The translations under genes were made by a program, and so were the position numbers. A model generated the notes under the pieces. The model made no database searches and was not told the origin of the DNA. It saw nothing but the letters and a program-made list of their open reading frames with translations. Below, in pieces: positions 8,765-18,194 of a stretch of 22,861 nt of DNA. This DNA comes from Mnemiopsis leidyi (lineage: Eukaryota; Ctenophora; Tentaculata; Lobata; Bolinopsidae): assembly GCA_000226015.1 (NCBI GenBank), contig JH155985.1, positions 172,230-195,090 of the forward strand. Reading direction: 5' to 3'. Each line of letters opens with the position of its first letter. The first letter of the stretch is position 1.

Positions 8765-9766
8765 CTCGATTCCTTCTATCAGCATGAATGTTGATTGTAA
8801 TCAATTATCTTGATTAAATGCCAAGTGACGGCAGTAAAAACCTTAAAATAAAAGCAAACTTTTTATGTTTCCTAATCCGACTTGCTGTTACAGGGTGTAA
8901 TGAGTTAATGAATGAAAAAGTTCCAGTGTCTACAATTGTGTGATTTTAGAGTTAATGGAGAGAGTGCTGTCAAAATGCAGAGCCAGAAAACGAGAATTAA
9001 CAAAGTTCGCGAGAAAGCTCGTGGGACGATTAATTGAAACAGTACAGTTCGTCTGTTCGGATTTAACGGTTTAATACTTTAAAGGCTTTCATATGACATA
9101 ATAGGGCCGTGCAAATTGCTGCCGATCATTAAAACGCACGAATTTAAGCGGAACCACTTTCTGGTAGTTGCAGTCAATAGGTGTTACTTCTTCTAATCTG
9201 TAATGCGTTCAGTGGCCCTTAGTCACGGTTAAGTACGCACTTGGTGTTACAGTCTCTTCGTTATACCTCCATATATTTGTCAATGCCTCGGTTCCCGACA
9301 AATTAATCTCTTGCCATTTAATTTTCGAAGGAACCTATGTTGAATTTTAGATTTAGGGCTGAATTAAGGTAACGTAAAACAGCCCCGAGACATAATGATC
9401 ATACACATGTAAAATTTAGCTTTCCTTTCGTATTTTTCAGGAACTGTTGATTTTTTAAATCTGGGACATATAGGCGAAGTGATGGATATATCTCGTTTGT
9501 ATGGTTCTGAAATAGTTAAACTTTTAACGACACCCCATAACCATAGCTTACGTCACTTCAACTCACTCAAAAACTTTAGGTTTTAAAATTTTGTAGTTAT
9601 AACTCATAAAATCTGATCACATCAACTACTATCAGCATTTTTATTGTTTCTTCTCCAGCGTGATCAACACGAGAGGAACCTTTTAAAAAGCTAAGGGAAC
9701 TTCCAGGTAACCATAAAGCGAAACAAGACAACGTGCCATTTTAACGCACTTTGTCTATATTTTCTA
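8765..9766. other. No feature recognised
   Basis: A/T-rich sequence. I see no coding-like frame, clear repeat or structured element. Confidence 0.5.
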
Positions 9767-10096
9767 GACGCTTGGGGCCTTGGCAATTAAAATCGACTGT
9801 GCTAGAATCGAATGACCACCAGGAAGATGACGCTAAAACAATTTATCGATGTATCAAAATCTTCGTGTCTCCCCAAAACCGGTTTCTATTGTCCAATCGG
9901 TTACCTTTCAATTTATGACGATAAACGCCTCGGGACTCGAGTTCGACAATTGAATGAACCGTGCTCGAATCGAAGGCCCACCAATTGAAGATGACACTAA
10001 GGCATTTCTTGGATGTATCAATATCATTAGTCTGCGTGTCCCCTCAAAAAAAAGGTTGAAACTAAAAAGGCGTTAACCTTGCAATATCTGAGGACT
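9767..10096. repeat. Old, degenerate tandem duplication (about 160-bp unit)
   Basis: Copy 1 (about 9767-9922) and copy 2 (about 9923-10096) align in the same order through several blocks: a GTGCT.GAATCGAA block, then CCACCA, GAAGATGAC.CTAA, ATGTATCAA.ATC and CGTGTC.CC. A third partial start may follow at about 10096. Divergence and small indels indicate an ancient duplication or two related repeat copies. No coding frame spans it. Confidence 0.6.
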
Positions 10097-13000
10097 TCAT
10101 CTCGACAACCAGTTCCTATGTCGCAACCATACGGAGTTAACAGACGATGTCATACGACAATGACAGAGAAAAAGTAATATCACCGTTACTTCTGAAGAGA
10201 GAGAGAGGACATTGCTGTCAAGGTCGTGATCGTCGCGTACTGCATGCAATATTTTAATGTCATTTTGACAGACGATGTACCGTTTAGATGCATATGGATG
10301 CGAAGGATTAGCTGGTACAAAGATACGACGCGCTGTATTTCATTTTCATTAATCTCTGATATATTCATATGATGGTAAACAAAAATCTCTTCTAGCCAAT
10401 ACAATCACAACAAGTCTTCAATTGCTTGGCTAAAGGAAGGCATGACCACTGTCGGATCATTAGAACTTTGCTTTTTTTGTCTTTTAAGTGATGAAATGAA
10501 TCTGATTGATAAAATTTTGGGGTGTCTGTTGCCGTGATGGTTCACCGAATTTCAGCTCAGGCGTGAGTAAGTCACTGTCAGAGTAGTTGCTAAGGTCGAA
10601 CAAAAAGCAGGGACAACTGACAAATCCAACCAACTGCTATCAAATTCATTAGAGAAAGAAATCAACCAACAGCAACTTGAAGCCCTATGACAATCAAACA
10701 ACAAACTTACGTAGAATTTGATGAAATTCGGGCGTATTACCTATAGGGGAAGTATTCTTCAAATGCTATAGTTCTTGATTAATAGCGCATTCTCACATCA
10801 TCACAAAATCAATCGATACAAGAAAATTTAATCTATGTGATCGGTTGGCCTTGGGAGTTATAAAAGTATAAAGTAGATAAACTCAGACAAACACCCAATA
10901 GCTTAAACTCAGACAAACACCCAATGGCAATAGCTTAATTATATTACTTTATGGGATATAAATCCATTCGATCTGTTCTCTTATTCTTAAACTTTTATGA
11001 ATTAACGTCACTATTCAGAGTAAAATGTCACGACATATGAAATGGACTTTTTTGGAATAGGTTTCACTTTGAAAGTTTTGGAGCAAGAATCAGGTGATTT
11101 ATCTGATTGCAATGGACAGATTTAGGTGTTAATTTTTAAGTTTTGAGACATGAGTACCCGTGTCAAGTGAGCTTTTTAACAGATCACCTTCAAGTCAAAA
11201 ATACCCAAAGTATAATGCTTCACTTTATACGCTATGCATAATGCGGGATGAAGGGATGGGCGACAGATTTAAAGATTGGAGTGTATTTTTACCGCCGCGC
11301 AATTTCTCTAGCAAGCTTGTAGCCATTTTAACATTTCCACGTCAATCCTCAGCTGTGATGCAACTGGAAAATCGCTAATGCTTTACTCCCATGCCGTGGT
11401 TTAGCTATTATTTGCAATGTGCCATTGGAGGTTTAAGAATAATTTCTAGAGTGAGCAAGATTTAGGAGTAGGATTCGGACTCTATTCTGCGTTAAAGAGT
11501 TGACTGTTTGCCGTTATGGGGCTAGGTTTAGAAAAGTGGAAAATAACTTTTTAAAGCAGCCCATCAATATAGTCAGTACTTATACAAGTATGAAAAAAAA
11601 GAATCTCGTTTTAATACTTACTTCTGAATTGAAATATCGCTCTTATAAATTGACTGTTAAAATATTGAAAATTTGACGATACAATCAAATGAATGTTTAT
11701 GTTAAAAGCAGAAACGTTTTCTTCAAGTTTAACGAAAACGCCTTCAAGATAACAAGGTATATTTATAACGATATTGATAAAGTCTTAACCAACGTTCGAA
11801 GTATGATGATGATGAAAACCTTTAACTACTTAAATTTTCTATTTATATTAACAAATAACAATTAATTTCTTTTCCTCAAAAATGATCATGTAAATGTAAC
11901 CTCCAAACCCTTTGAAAATTGTCATTATCATTCTTGTTACATGGAAAACGATAAGCCTTGTGAGGTTAGAGGGCTCCAATCGGTGATGAAACCCTTCATG
12001 AATAAAACCGAGGTTCGAAATACAACATGACCACAGTGCATGTGATGTTTTATATCATACAGACGAACAGAAGTTTACTCTAGTTAAGGTTGAAGCTGAC
12101 GATATTGTAGTCTCCGTATGGGAAGGTGCTTTTCTGCTCGTCAGCTAATCAATCAAACACTAGAAAGCCACCCTGACTCTTATGAAAAATCTAACGTAAA
12201 GTAAAAATAGCAATATTCGTCACGTTCTTTCAGAGTTATGGCGACCAAGGTCCCGTCACATTCTAACTTTCAAGAAAGTACAACACAAGTTCTTATGGGT
12301 ATGTGGTCACGGAAAAGATGATTGAAAAAGCGTCCACGTTACGCTAACTTAAGTGTGATTTTACATTTAACCTATAGTCTCAAAGTATTAGGAGCGTGTC
12401 TGATGTCTGATCCCAACATCTGCATAGAAAATAATAAAGCTATTAAATCTAAATATTTAATCGAAGGCAAATCAGCGCCATATCATACGCTTAATTGTTG
12501 GCTGGCTATTTAAAATACCCCGATCACGCTACTCATTATTTGATGCGTTCTACCAGCTAAAGCAGTGGACCCTAGAGTAGAATTATTGTTTGTGCCTCCA
12601 TCCTCCTGACAACTCACTTGCCAGCTGGGTTAGAGCTAGGATTATTTACGAATCAGTTAGGTCACACAACGTTAACTGACAATAGAAGGAGAGACTTACA
12701 TGCAAATTGTAGAATAACCGAACACTTGCTGTTGAGCCAGCTGTAAAGCTGCGTGACGTCCTGTTGTAGTGATGTAAGTAATGGTATTGACTATTGAGGA
12801 TGCGTTTGAACTAACGATTTAAGCTACAAGTTATAGGCAGTATAGGCACAGCACGTGTCTTTTGTACTAATCCCGAATCTCAAGATTTACCAGTGTGTCT
12901 GTATCACTATCTGTGAAATTAAAGACCTTATCGCATCAACTGTGTTCAACTATCAGTCACCCACTTGCAACTAATCCTTAGTGTTGGAACAATAAGTAAA

Positions 13001-13620
13001 CAGAAATAGAGAGCTTAAATAAAACGTTTTTGAGCTCACTGGGTTAAAAACTTAGTAGTAGTAAGAAAGAAAAATAGTAGTCACACCGTAGCTAACAATA
13101 TTAAACTACCTAGTTGCCAAAAAACAGGCCCTTTTTCGGTGAACTTTTCCCTTTTATAAAGAAAATTTCGTGAATGAAAAAATAAAGTCTTCATAGTCTT
13201 GAAACACTGGAACAGCAACCCAAATATCTGATACATACTTTGTACAACTATGTTATATGTACTATACACAGACAAAAACGATAGGTTGCCATTTCTAAAC
13301 GCTCTGCTCTTTTCGGGCCGCCAAATATACGGCGTGTAGGCGGTCAAACAACAAACTAGTTTATTTACTGAGACGCATAATTAAGTGTTCATTAACAAAA
13401 AGTCAAAGATGACTCACTGTTTTTAAAGATGATCATTGCCTAGAGAGCATGCTCAACTTTAACCAAAAAACATTGTTCGCGAATAAATTTGATTGGCTCA
13501 TAAGCCGTAAACATTAGCAGTTTATAGTACTAAAATATTAGGTGTGTTTATATGGAACTAATTATACTGCCATTAACAAGATTTTTGTTTGCCCCTGAAA
13601 ATATAATTATAAGTAAAAAT
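10097..13620. other. About 3.5 kb with little recognisable structure
   Basis: Short open frames at 10186-10404 (-), 11160-11378 (+), 12322-12513 (+) and 13081-13347 (-) have no recognisable domains. The 10.88-kb tandem duplication and a single CACGTG at 12852 are the only distinct elements. A short GA run lies at about 10193-10206. Confidence 0.45.
10879..10937. repeat. 26-bp tandem duplication
   Basis: A unit beginning AAACTCAGACAAACACCCAA starts at 10879 and again at 10905. The second copy has a 6-bp insertion (GGCAAT) before AGCTT. Near identity implies a recent origin. Confidence 0.85.
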
Positions 13621-13711
13621 ATATCATTTACTTTCCCTAGTAAAATTGTCTCTCAGAGGGTCATGTAATTTGGTAATATATGTTCACTGTTCAACTTCAA
13701 TCGCAAGATCC

Positions 13712-13748
13712 TTGACTAAATGACTAAATGCTTGACTAAATGCTTGAC
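13712..13748. repeat. Short tandem repeat TTGACTAAATGC
   Basis: A TTGACTAAATG start is followed by a shortened ACTAAATGC unit, a full TTGACTAAATGC and a partial TTGAC. Confidence 0.75.
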
Positions 13749-13932
13749 ACCTAATCGATTGGTGATATTATATATCTCTGCCTTTGTGGTGACAATGTCT
13801 TCAAGATTAAATCAAGCTCACTTTAGCAAGGGGAAAGGGTAATATGGTTACCCTCAAAGCAAGGACATAATAGATTCCCGGATACAGGTATTTAAACATG
13901 GAGTTGAAATAAAAATTGGTTTGTAAACCACA

Positions 13933-13985
13933 ACCAAGCGTTCAATCAGAAAATCTAGGACCAAGCGTTCAATCAGAAAATCTAG
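13933..13985. repeat. 27-bp perfect tandem duplication
   Basis: A unit beginning ACCAAGCGTTCAATCAGAAA starts at 13933 and again at 13960. The two are identical until they diverge after TCTAG at 13985. Confidence 0.85.
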
Positions 13986-14271
13986 AACATGAAAGTATAT
14001 CAATTACTTTCCCTAGTAAAATTGTGGAGCCCACATCCTGGGAACTTGCTAGCTATATCTAGCTTCATACAAAATCAGTAAAACGTCCGGAGCCCACGGC
14101 TAGGATGTAATTAGCTCATTACACGATTAAATATCATACATTACATACGTCACGGTCCTCGATACGGATCCATGATTTAGATCTAGGTAGAATTATATGC
14201 TACTAAATGTGGTAAAATTTAATTATGCCGTGTTTAATATTACTTAGAATCAAGTTCGACGTAAACGTTTG

Positions 14272-14315
14272 GCTGCTGGTTCTAGAGCTGCTGACTCTAG
14301 AGCTGCTGGTTCTAG
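14272..14315. repeat. 15-bp minisatellite, left part (3 units)
   Basis: Units of GCTGCTGGTTCTAGA start at 14272, 14287 and 14302. The same repeat resumes at 14638, so the intervening 313-bp element split one array. Confidence 0.85.
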
Positions 14316-14319
14316 CATA

Positions 14320-14632
14320 GGTGCAAAAAAGTTTTTTTGTGGTCACCCATTTCTTGATCATAGCATAAATTTCTAACCGAAAAATCAGTTTCTAGCCGAA
14401 AAAACACATCAATATGTAGACTGAAACATCAGTCTATAACAGAAACATATTTTTTTAACTAAATCATCAGTTCTGAACCGCAAAATAACGCCCAATTTTA
14501 AAGCGATAGTTTCAACCGAAAAATTTAAAATTGCAACTGAAATTGAATTTAAATTTTGTTCTTCAGAAAAATTTCGGTTAGAACGATTTTTGATTAAAGT
14601 AGGAATCCTACCACCATACAACTTTTTTGCAG
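14320..14632. mobile_element. 313-bp MITE inserted in the minisatellite, TA target
   Basis: The ends are inverted: GTGCAAAAAAGTT near 14321-14333 matches the reverse complement of AACTTTTTTGCAG at 14620-14632. The similarity continues imperfectly for about 70 bp, including a shared TTCTAACCGAAA motif. TA flanks both sides (14318-14319 and 14633-14634). Minisatellite TCTAG marks at 14311 and 14641 are 330 bp apart; removing 313 bp plus one TA leaves exactly 15, the repeat period, which independently fixes the insert size. Internally, TTTCWARCCGAAAAA-like motifs recur. A TA duplication is typical of Tc1/mariner-type MITEs, but other TA-using families exist. It carries no coding capacity. Confidence 0.7.
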
Positions 14633-14637
14633 TAGTG

Positions 14638-14846
14638 GGTTCTAGAGCTGTTGGTTCTAGAGCTGCTGGTTCTAAAGCTGCTGGTTCTAGAGCTGCTGGT
14701 TCTAGAGCTGCTGTGCTGGTTCTAAAGCTGCTAATTCTAGAGCTGCTGATTCTAGAGCTGCTGGTTCTAGAGCTGCTGATTCTAGAGCTACTGGTTCTAG
14801 AGCTGCTGGCCCTAGACTCTAGAGCTGCTTGTTCTAGAGCTGCTGT
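14638..14846. repeat. 15-bp minisatellite, right part (about 13 units)
   Basis: Thirteen or so units of TCTAGAGCTGCTGGT run to 14846, with single-base variants (TCTAAAG, CTGATTC) and one 5-bp insertion near 14712-14718. Because 15 is divisible by 3, the array translates to GSRAA repeats in one frame and so creates a spurious 86-codon open frame (14590-14850). Confidence 0.9.
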
Positions 14847-15020
14847 GTAAAGGTCATTCAGCTAAATCACAGACATAATTATTCTCATCTAAATTGATTA
14901 TCATTGAAATTTGAATCCACAACCATGCCTAAAAGTATTAATAATGATAGATTTAGGCGGCTAACAAAAAAAACTGAAAAATATTTGAAGTCCTATGGTA
15001 TAGGATCCACCTAAGGGAGG

Positions 15021-15314
15021 GTGATAACGGAAATATCATTACACTTCAAATCTGTGATTTCAGAACTTATTGAAAACTTGCTTGCAACAGCCACGACGCG
15101 CAGCCTTGCCGTTCAGATTTCCCTGACGTTGCAAAGATGTCAACAGCCTGTGAAAGTGACACTGAAGATACGAGATATTCTTAAACCTGACAATCAAATT
15201 ATCGATATTCTCACTCTCTATGTACAGCTTCTTCAGCTTGAGGTTTGTGGTATTGTTCAGCCGCATGTTGTCGCTCCTTATTTATCTATTCAATCAACGG
15301 TGGATGAAGATTAA
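15021..15314 (+). CDS. Coding-like open frame, unknown; possible exon
   Basis: A 97-codon plus-strand frame lacks any ATG (it opens with GTG), so if real it would be an internal exon. An acceptor-like TCTGTGATTTCAG ends at 15063, and a weak donor GAG|GTTTGT lies at 15243. The peptide has an alternating hydrophobic/charged pattern (for example VKVTLKIRDILKPDNQIIDI) and ends TVDED. The opposite strand is also open (15060-15266) and has an ATG, a leucine/lysine-rich peptide with LRR-like spacing, and G/C-rich third codon positions (41 of 68 by hand count). Which strand, if either, is coding cannot be settled by eye. I do not recognise a family. Confidence 0.25.
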   Translation: MITEISLHFKSVISELIENLLATATTRSLAVQISLTLQRCQQPVKVTLKIRDILKPDNQIIDILTLYVQLLQLEVCGIVQPHVVAPYLSIQSTVDED

Positions 15315-15319
15315 AGAAA

Positions 15320-15550
15320 ATGAAATATATAGGTGGTCCTGTGGTGGTTGTTGCAACTGGTCCCGTGACCGCACTAGTGTATGAGACAGTCTTGAAGATG
15401 TCTGTGATTGGGAGTGATAATGAGTGCTTTATTTGGGAATGGTCACAATACGACGGTGTATCCAACATTGCTTTCAGTGTCGCGCTTGCGAAGGAAATTG
15501 TCGGTACACTTTTATTTATTTATTACAGATTTATAACCTTACAATTATAA
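15320..15550 (+). CDS. Coding-like open frame, unknown; possible exon
   Basis: The frame opens at ATG 15320, six bases after the previous frame stops, and runs 76 codons in a different frame. Codons between about 15333 and 15505 favour G at first positions, as real exons do. An AG at 15331-15332 and a GTACAC at 15504 could border an exon. The peptide starts with a small-residue hydrophobic segment (GGPVVVVATGPVTALVYE) that could span a membrane, followed by a mixed segment. The segment loosely recalls the last membrane helix of aquaporins (xGPxxxxxxAxLVYE), but without the NPA motifs this is only a hint. No function is claimed. Confidence 0.25.
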   Translation: MKYIGGPVVVVATGPVTALVYETVLKMSVIGSDNECFIWEWSQYDGVSNIAFSVALAKEIVGTLLFIYYRFITLQL

Positions 15551-15738
15551 CCTTATGATAATGACAACTTTGACCAACGGTACCTATCGAAAGTTGGACA
15601 CGTCAGGAATCCTGCATTTCTGCAACAATCTGCGGCTACATACGCGGAATATAGTTGTATTGTTTTTACAACTTTACTAATATCTTACTATAGCTGCTTG
15701 CACTAATTGGCCAGATTTATAGACAGCCTTATCGACCA

Positions 15739-16244
15739 TTATTTGGTCGGAAATTTATAATTTGGCGCTGAAGACCATTGCGCCCATGGCCATAACTAGG
15801 CCTTAGTGCGATTAAATAAGGCCAGATCAAATATCAATTAAGGCCCCCCAAGTTACGGCCGGTTGGATTTTTGCCGAACTTAATCTGATTTTTAAGTTGC
15901 TTAATGAGGAAGGTGTTATGAGAGAGGTCACAATCTTTTATATTGCATAAATTATTAGCGAATTGATCGATATCTATGCCATGCCTAACTAGTTATTGGT
16001 CAATCGCTGTCACATGTTATAATATGAAAAATTTGAGACCTTTTAACAAAAATAAACAATTCGTCAATGTTTATATATTTAATGTTGATGCAGTTTTTTC
16101 ATCAAGAAGCAGCGGCAAAATTATGAATTTTTGAGGAAAATACGTCACATATTATAGCGCTCATGGCCGGGGAAAACGCGCGACCGGGGAAAAACTCCCA
16201 ACAGCCCATTATAATAGCCGTCCAAATACAATCCGACCAAATAA
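15739..16244. mobile_element. Possible MITE with 13-bp terminal inverted repeats
   Basis: TTATTTGGTCGGA (15739-15751) is the exact reverse complement of TCCGACCAAATAA (16232-16244). Weaker inverted similarity (TTTGG and CG, then a GGGC/GCCC region) continues inward for about 45 bp. The left terminus also forms its own small palindrome, CGACCA-TTAT-TTGGTCG shaped. No clear target duplication or coding capacity was found, so chance inverted repeats are an alternative. Confidence 0.35.
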
Positions 16245-17786
16245 ATGTGCTAAAAAACAGAACAAATAGAGGTTAAAACAAGGGGAGACCAGGAAACTAC
16301 ATCTGTTAGATCGTTTAAGAGGCGCTCTCTCTCGACGGTTAGAAAATCACACCGCTTACATGTCTTAAAATCTAGACAAACTCTGCAAAGTATAAACTAG
16401 CATACGTCTAAGTGCACAATTGTTACCAGGAATTAGAAAGTCGTGCAACTTGGACCAGAGGGGCTTCACTCTGAATATTTCGAGAGGATTTTATATGACT
16501 TACTTTATTTAAATGTGTCTTTTAGGGTTATGAGGCCAGATTGTAAACGGGAAACTTCATGCAAGTTTGCCGATTTCGTAGGTTTAAAAAATAATTCGAT
16601 CAACTAGGGTCCCGGAGCTGTAATCCAGAATTTCCAACGCTGAAGAAAATTGAATGTTTAGTCCTTACTCCTTTTTCCCCCTTCTTTCGTTTTGTTTTTG
16701 GTTGAACGTAATTTCTATGTATAAATCTACAGCATTGCTAGCATTATGTGTGGCTCATATTTCTGGCTTTTGTCAAAACCAAAGTCAACATTACAAAATG
16801 CAAAAAAGATGAAAATCGTAAAAAAGTCTTTCCTGAGCTAAACTGTTTGCTGTATAGAGCTGGTAGCAGTTTAAAATTGAAATTAAAAATTGACGACGCT
16901 GTGAATTGATATTTATGGAGCCCAACCTGGCCACTGGGGTAGGTTTACACTTATCAACTTTAAGTTTCCTAGAACCGTTAATTTCGCAGATTTACTTTTA
17001 GTGTTCTAATCTTGAATCTGAAGCATCTATTAATCAAGTGCTATCCAACACATCTTTAGTTTGAGGCAAATCTTCAAGGTAAGGCAAATCTCTAAAACTT
17101 ATAATGGGGGTCAAGCTCTGGTAGTGTTAAGTTTAACAATACAAAAATGGTACAATGGTGCAAGGATCGTTCGAAGATTTTACATAGAGCATTGCACAAA
17201 TATAAAAATTCCGTGATAATATTACCATATTACTATATTAGCATTTGTGTATTTAGAAATTCTATGCGTTTGCAAATTATTACAAAAGTTAACGTAAATA
17301 ATTAAACAAAGAATCATTATGCATACAAACATTCTTGACGTCAACTATTGTACTAAATAAAGCCACAACTGCGAGCCGACACTCGACCTAGGTACTTATT
17401 GTTGCTGCAAAGAAAGCAGCCTCCTATACACACCTCCAATTTCGAGAATCGCAAGTAGTAGGATGAGTTACATGGCCAGTAATTACTTGTCGTGTCGCGA
17501 ACTAACATAATGCGAAGGATGATCCATTAAATTTTAAGATTTTGATGAGGGTAAGGACCTAGAAGGCTTCCAGAATCCAGACAACCACCGTTATGACAAT
17601 GAATCGTACAATCTGATTATGTTTGGCTAGAAATTATTTTCGATTCAGCTCATTATTTTGTACTTTGTAGAAGCTACACGAGGAAATGTCTGAAGTTAAA
17701 CCCTGAAAATAGGCCCGTCGTATTTGCGGCAAAATGATACTCGAATACTTTCTCACAGATCCATTTAGTATTACAAACGGGTATAT
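16245..17786. other. No gene recognised
   Basis: About 1.5 kb of A/T-rich sequence with only very short open frames. A CRE palindrome TGACGTCA lies at 17336-17343. No repeat structure was noticed. Confidence 0.5.
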
Positions 17787-17912
17787 GACGCTGCGGCGGA
17801 GGACGCTACGGCGGAGGACACTACGGCGGAGCTTTCCAGAAAGGGGTGGATGCTACGGCGAAACCACCAGATACTCACATAAGCATGGACGCTGCGGCGG
17901 AGATACGGCGGA
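17787..17912 (+). repeat. 15-bp minisatellite, left arm (GGACGCTACGGCGGA)
   Basis: Units at 17787-17830 read GACGCTGCGGCGGA, GGACGCTACGGCGGA and GGACACTACGGCGGA. Degenerate units follow at 17848-17861, 17887-17901 and 17902-17912. One reading frame gives GRYGG-type glycine/tyrosine repeats and another gives TLRRR repeats. An ATG frame (17734-17982) reads the latter, but I take it to be a by-product of the repeat. Confidence 0.85.
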
Positions 17913-18065
17913 ATCCTTGAGTAACAACTTATATAAAGCAATTTCGTTTCCAGTCACAATTGAGGCACATTCAAATTCTTAAAAATACAATAAATCAAAT
18001 TCAAAGAAAATACTCTTTGACCTTTTTCTCTAAATTGTTACTGGACCGGTGAACAGATTGTTCCC

Positions 18066-18194
18066 GTAGTGTCCTCCGCCGTAGTGTCCTCCGCCGTAGC
18101 GTCCACCGCCGTAGTGTCCTCCGCTTCAGCGTCCTCCGCCGTAGTGTCCACCGCCGTAGCGTCCTCCGCCGTAGCGTCCTCCGCTTCAGCGTCC
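18066..18194 (-). repeat. 15-bp minisatellite, right arm, inverted
   Basis: Eight full units and a partial one of GTAGYGTCCWCCGCY start at 18066, 18081, 18096 and so on. They are the reverse complement of the left-arm unit. CCGCT followed by TCAGCG recurs after 60 bp (18121 and 18181), giving a 4-unit higher-order period. On the minus strand these variants place TGA stops in the GRYGG frame. The plus-strand Ser/Ala/Val open frame (18069-18290) has no ATG. Confidence 0.9.

Larger units (their letters stand above)
13621..14025. repeat. 29-bp direct repeats flanking about 347 bp
   Basis: The 29 bases at 13621-13649 recur at 13997-14025 with one mismatch (common core ACTTTCCCTAGTAAAATTGT). The enclosed 347 bp hold further short tandem repeats (13712-13748 and 13933-13985). 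The direct repeats could be a long target duplication around an insertion or the ends of a local segmental duplication. I see no transposon termini. Confidence 0.6.

Noticed and set aside
9767..10096. CRISPR-like array
   Set aside because: Only two long degenerate copies, no short identical direct repeats with unique spacers, and the window is eukaryotic in character.
13621..14025. Solo LTR or LTR retrotransposon
   Set aside because: The 29-bp repeats are too short for LTRs, lack TG...CA ends, and no primer-binding site or polypurine tract was seen.
14590..14850. 86-codon frame with GSRAA repeats
   Set aside because: It is produced by the 15-bp minisatellite, and its first part lies inside the MITE terminus.
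15320..15550. Aquaporin gene
   Set aside because: Only a loose resemblance of one hydrophobic segment; no NPA motifs or neighbouring helices were seen, so it is kept as unknown.
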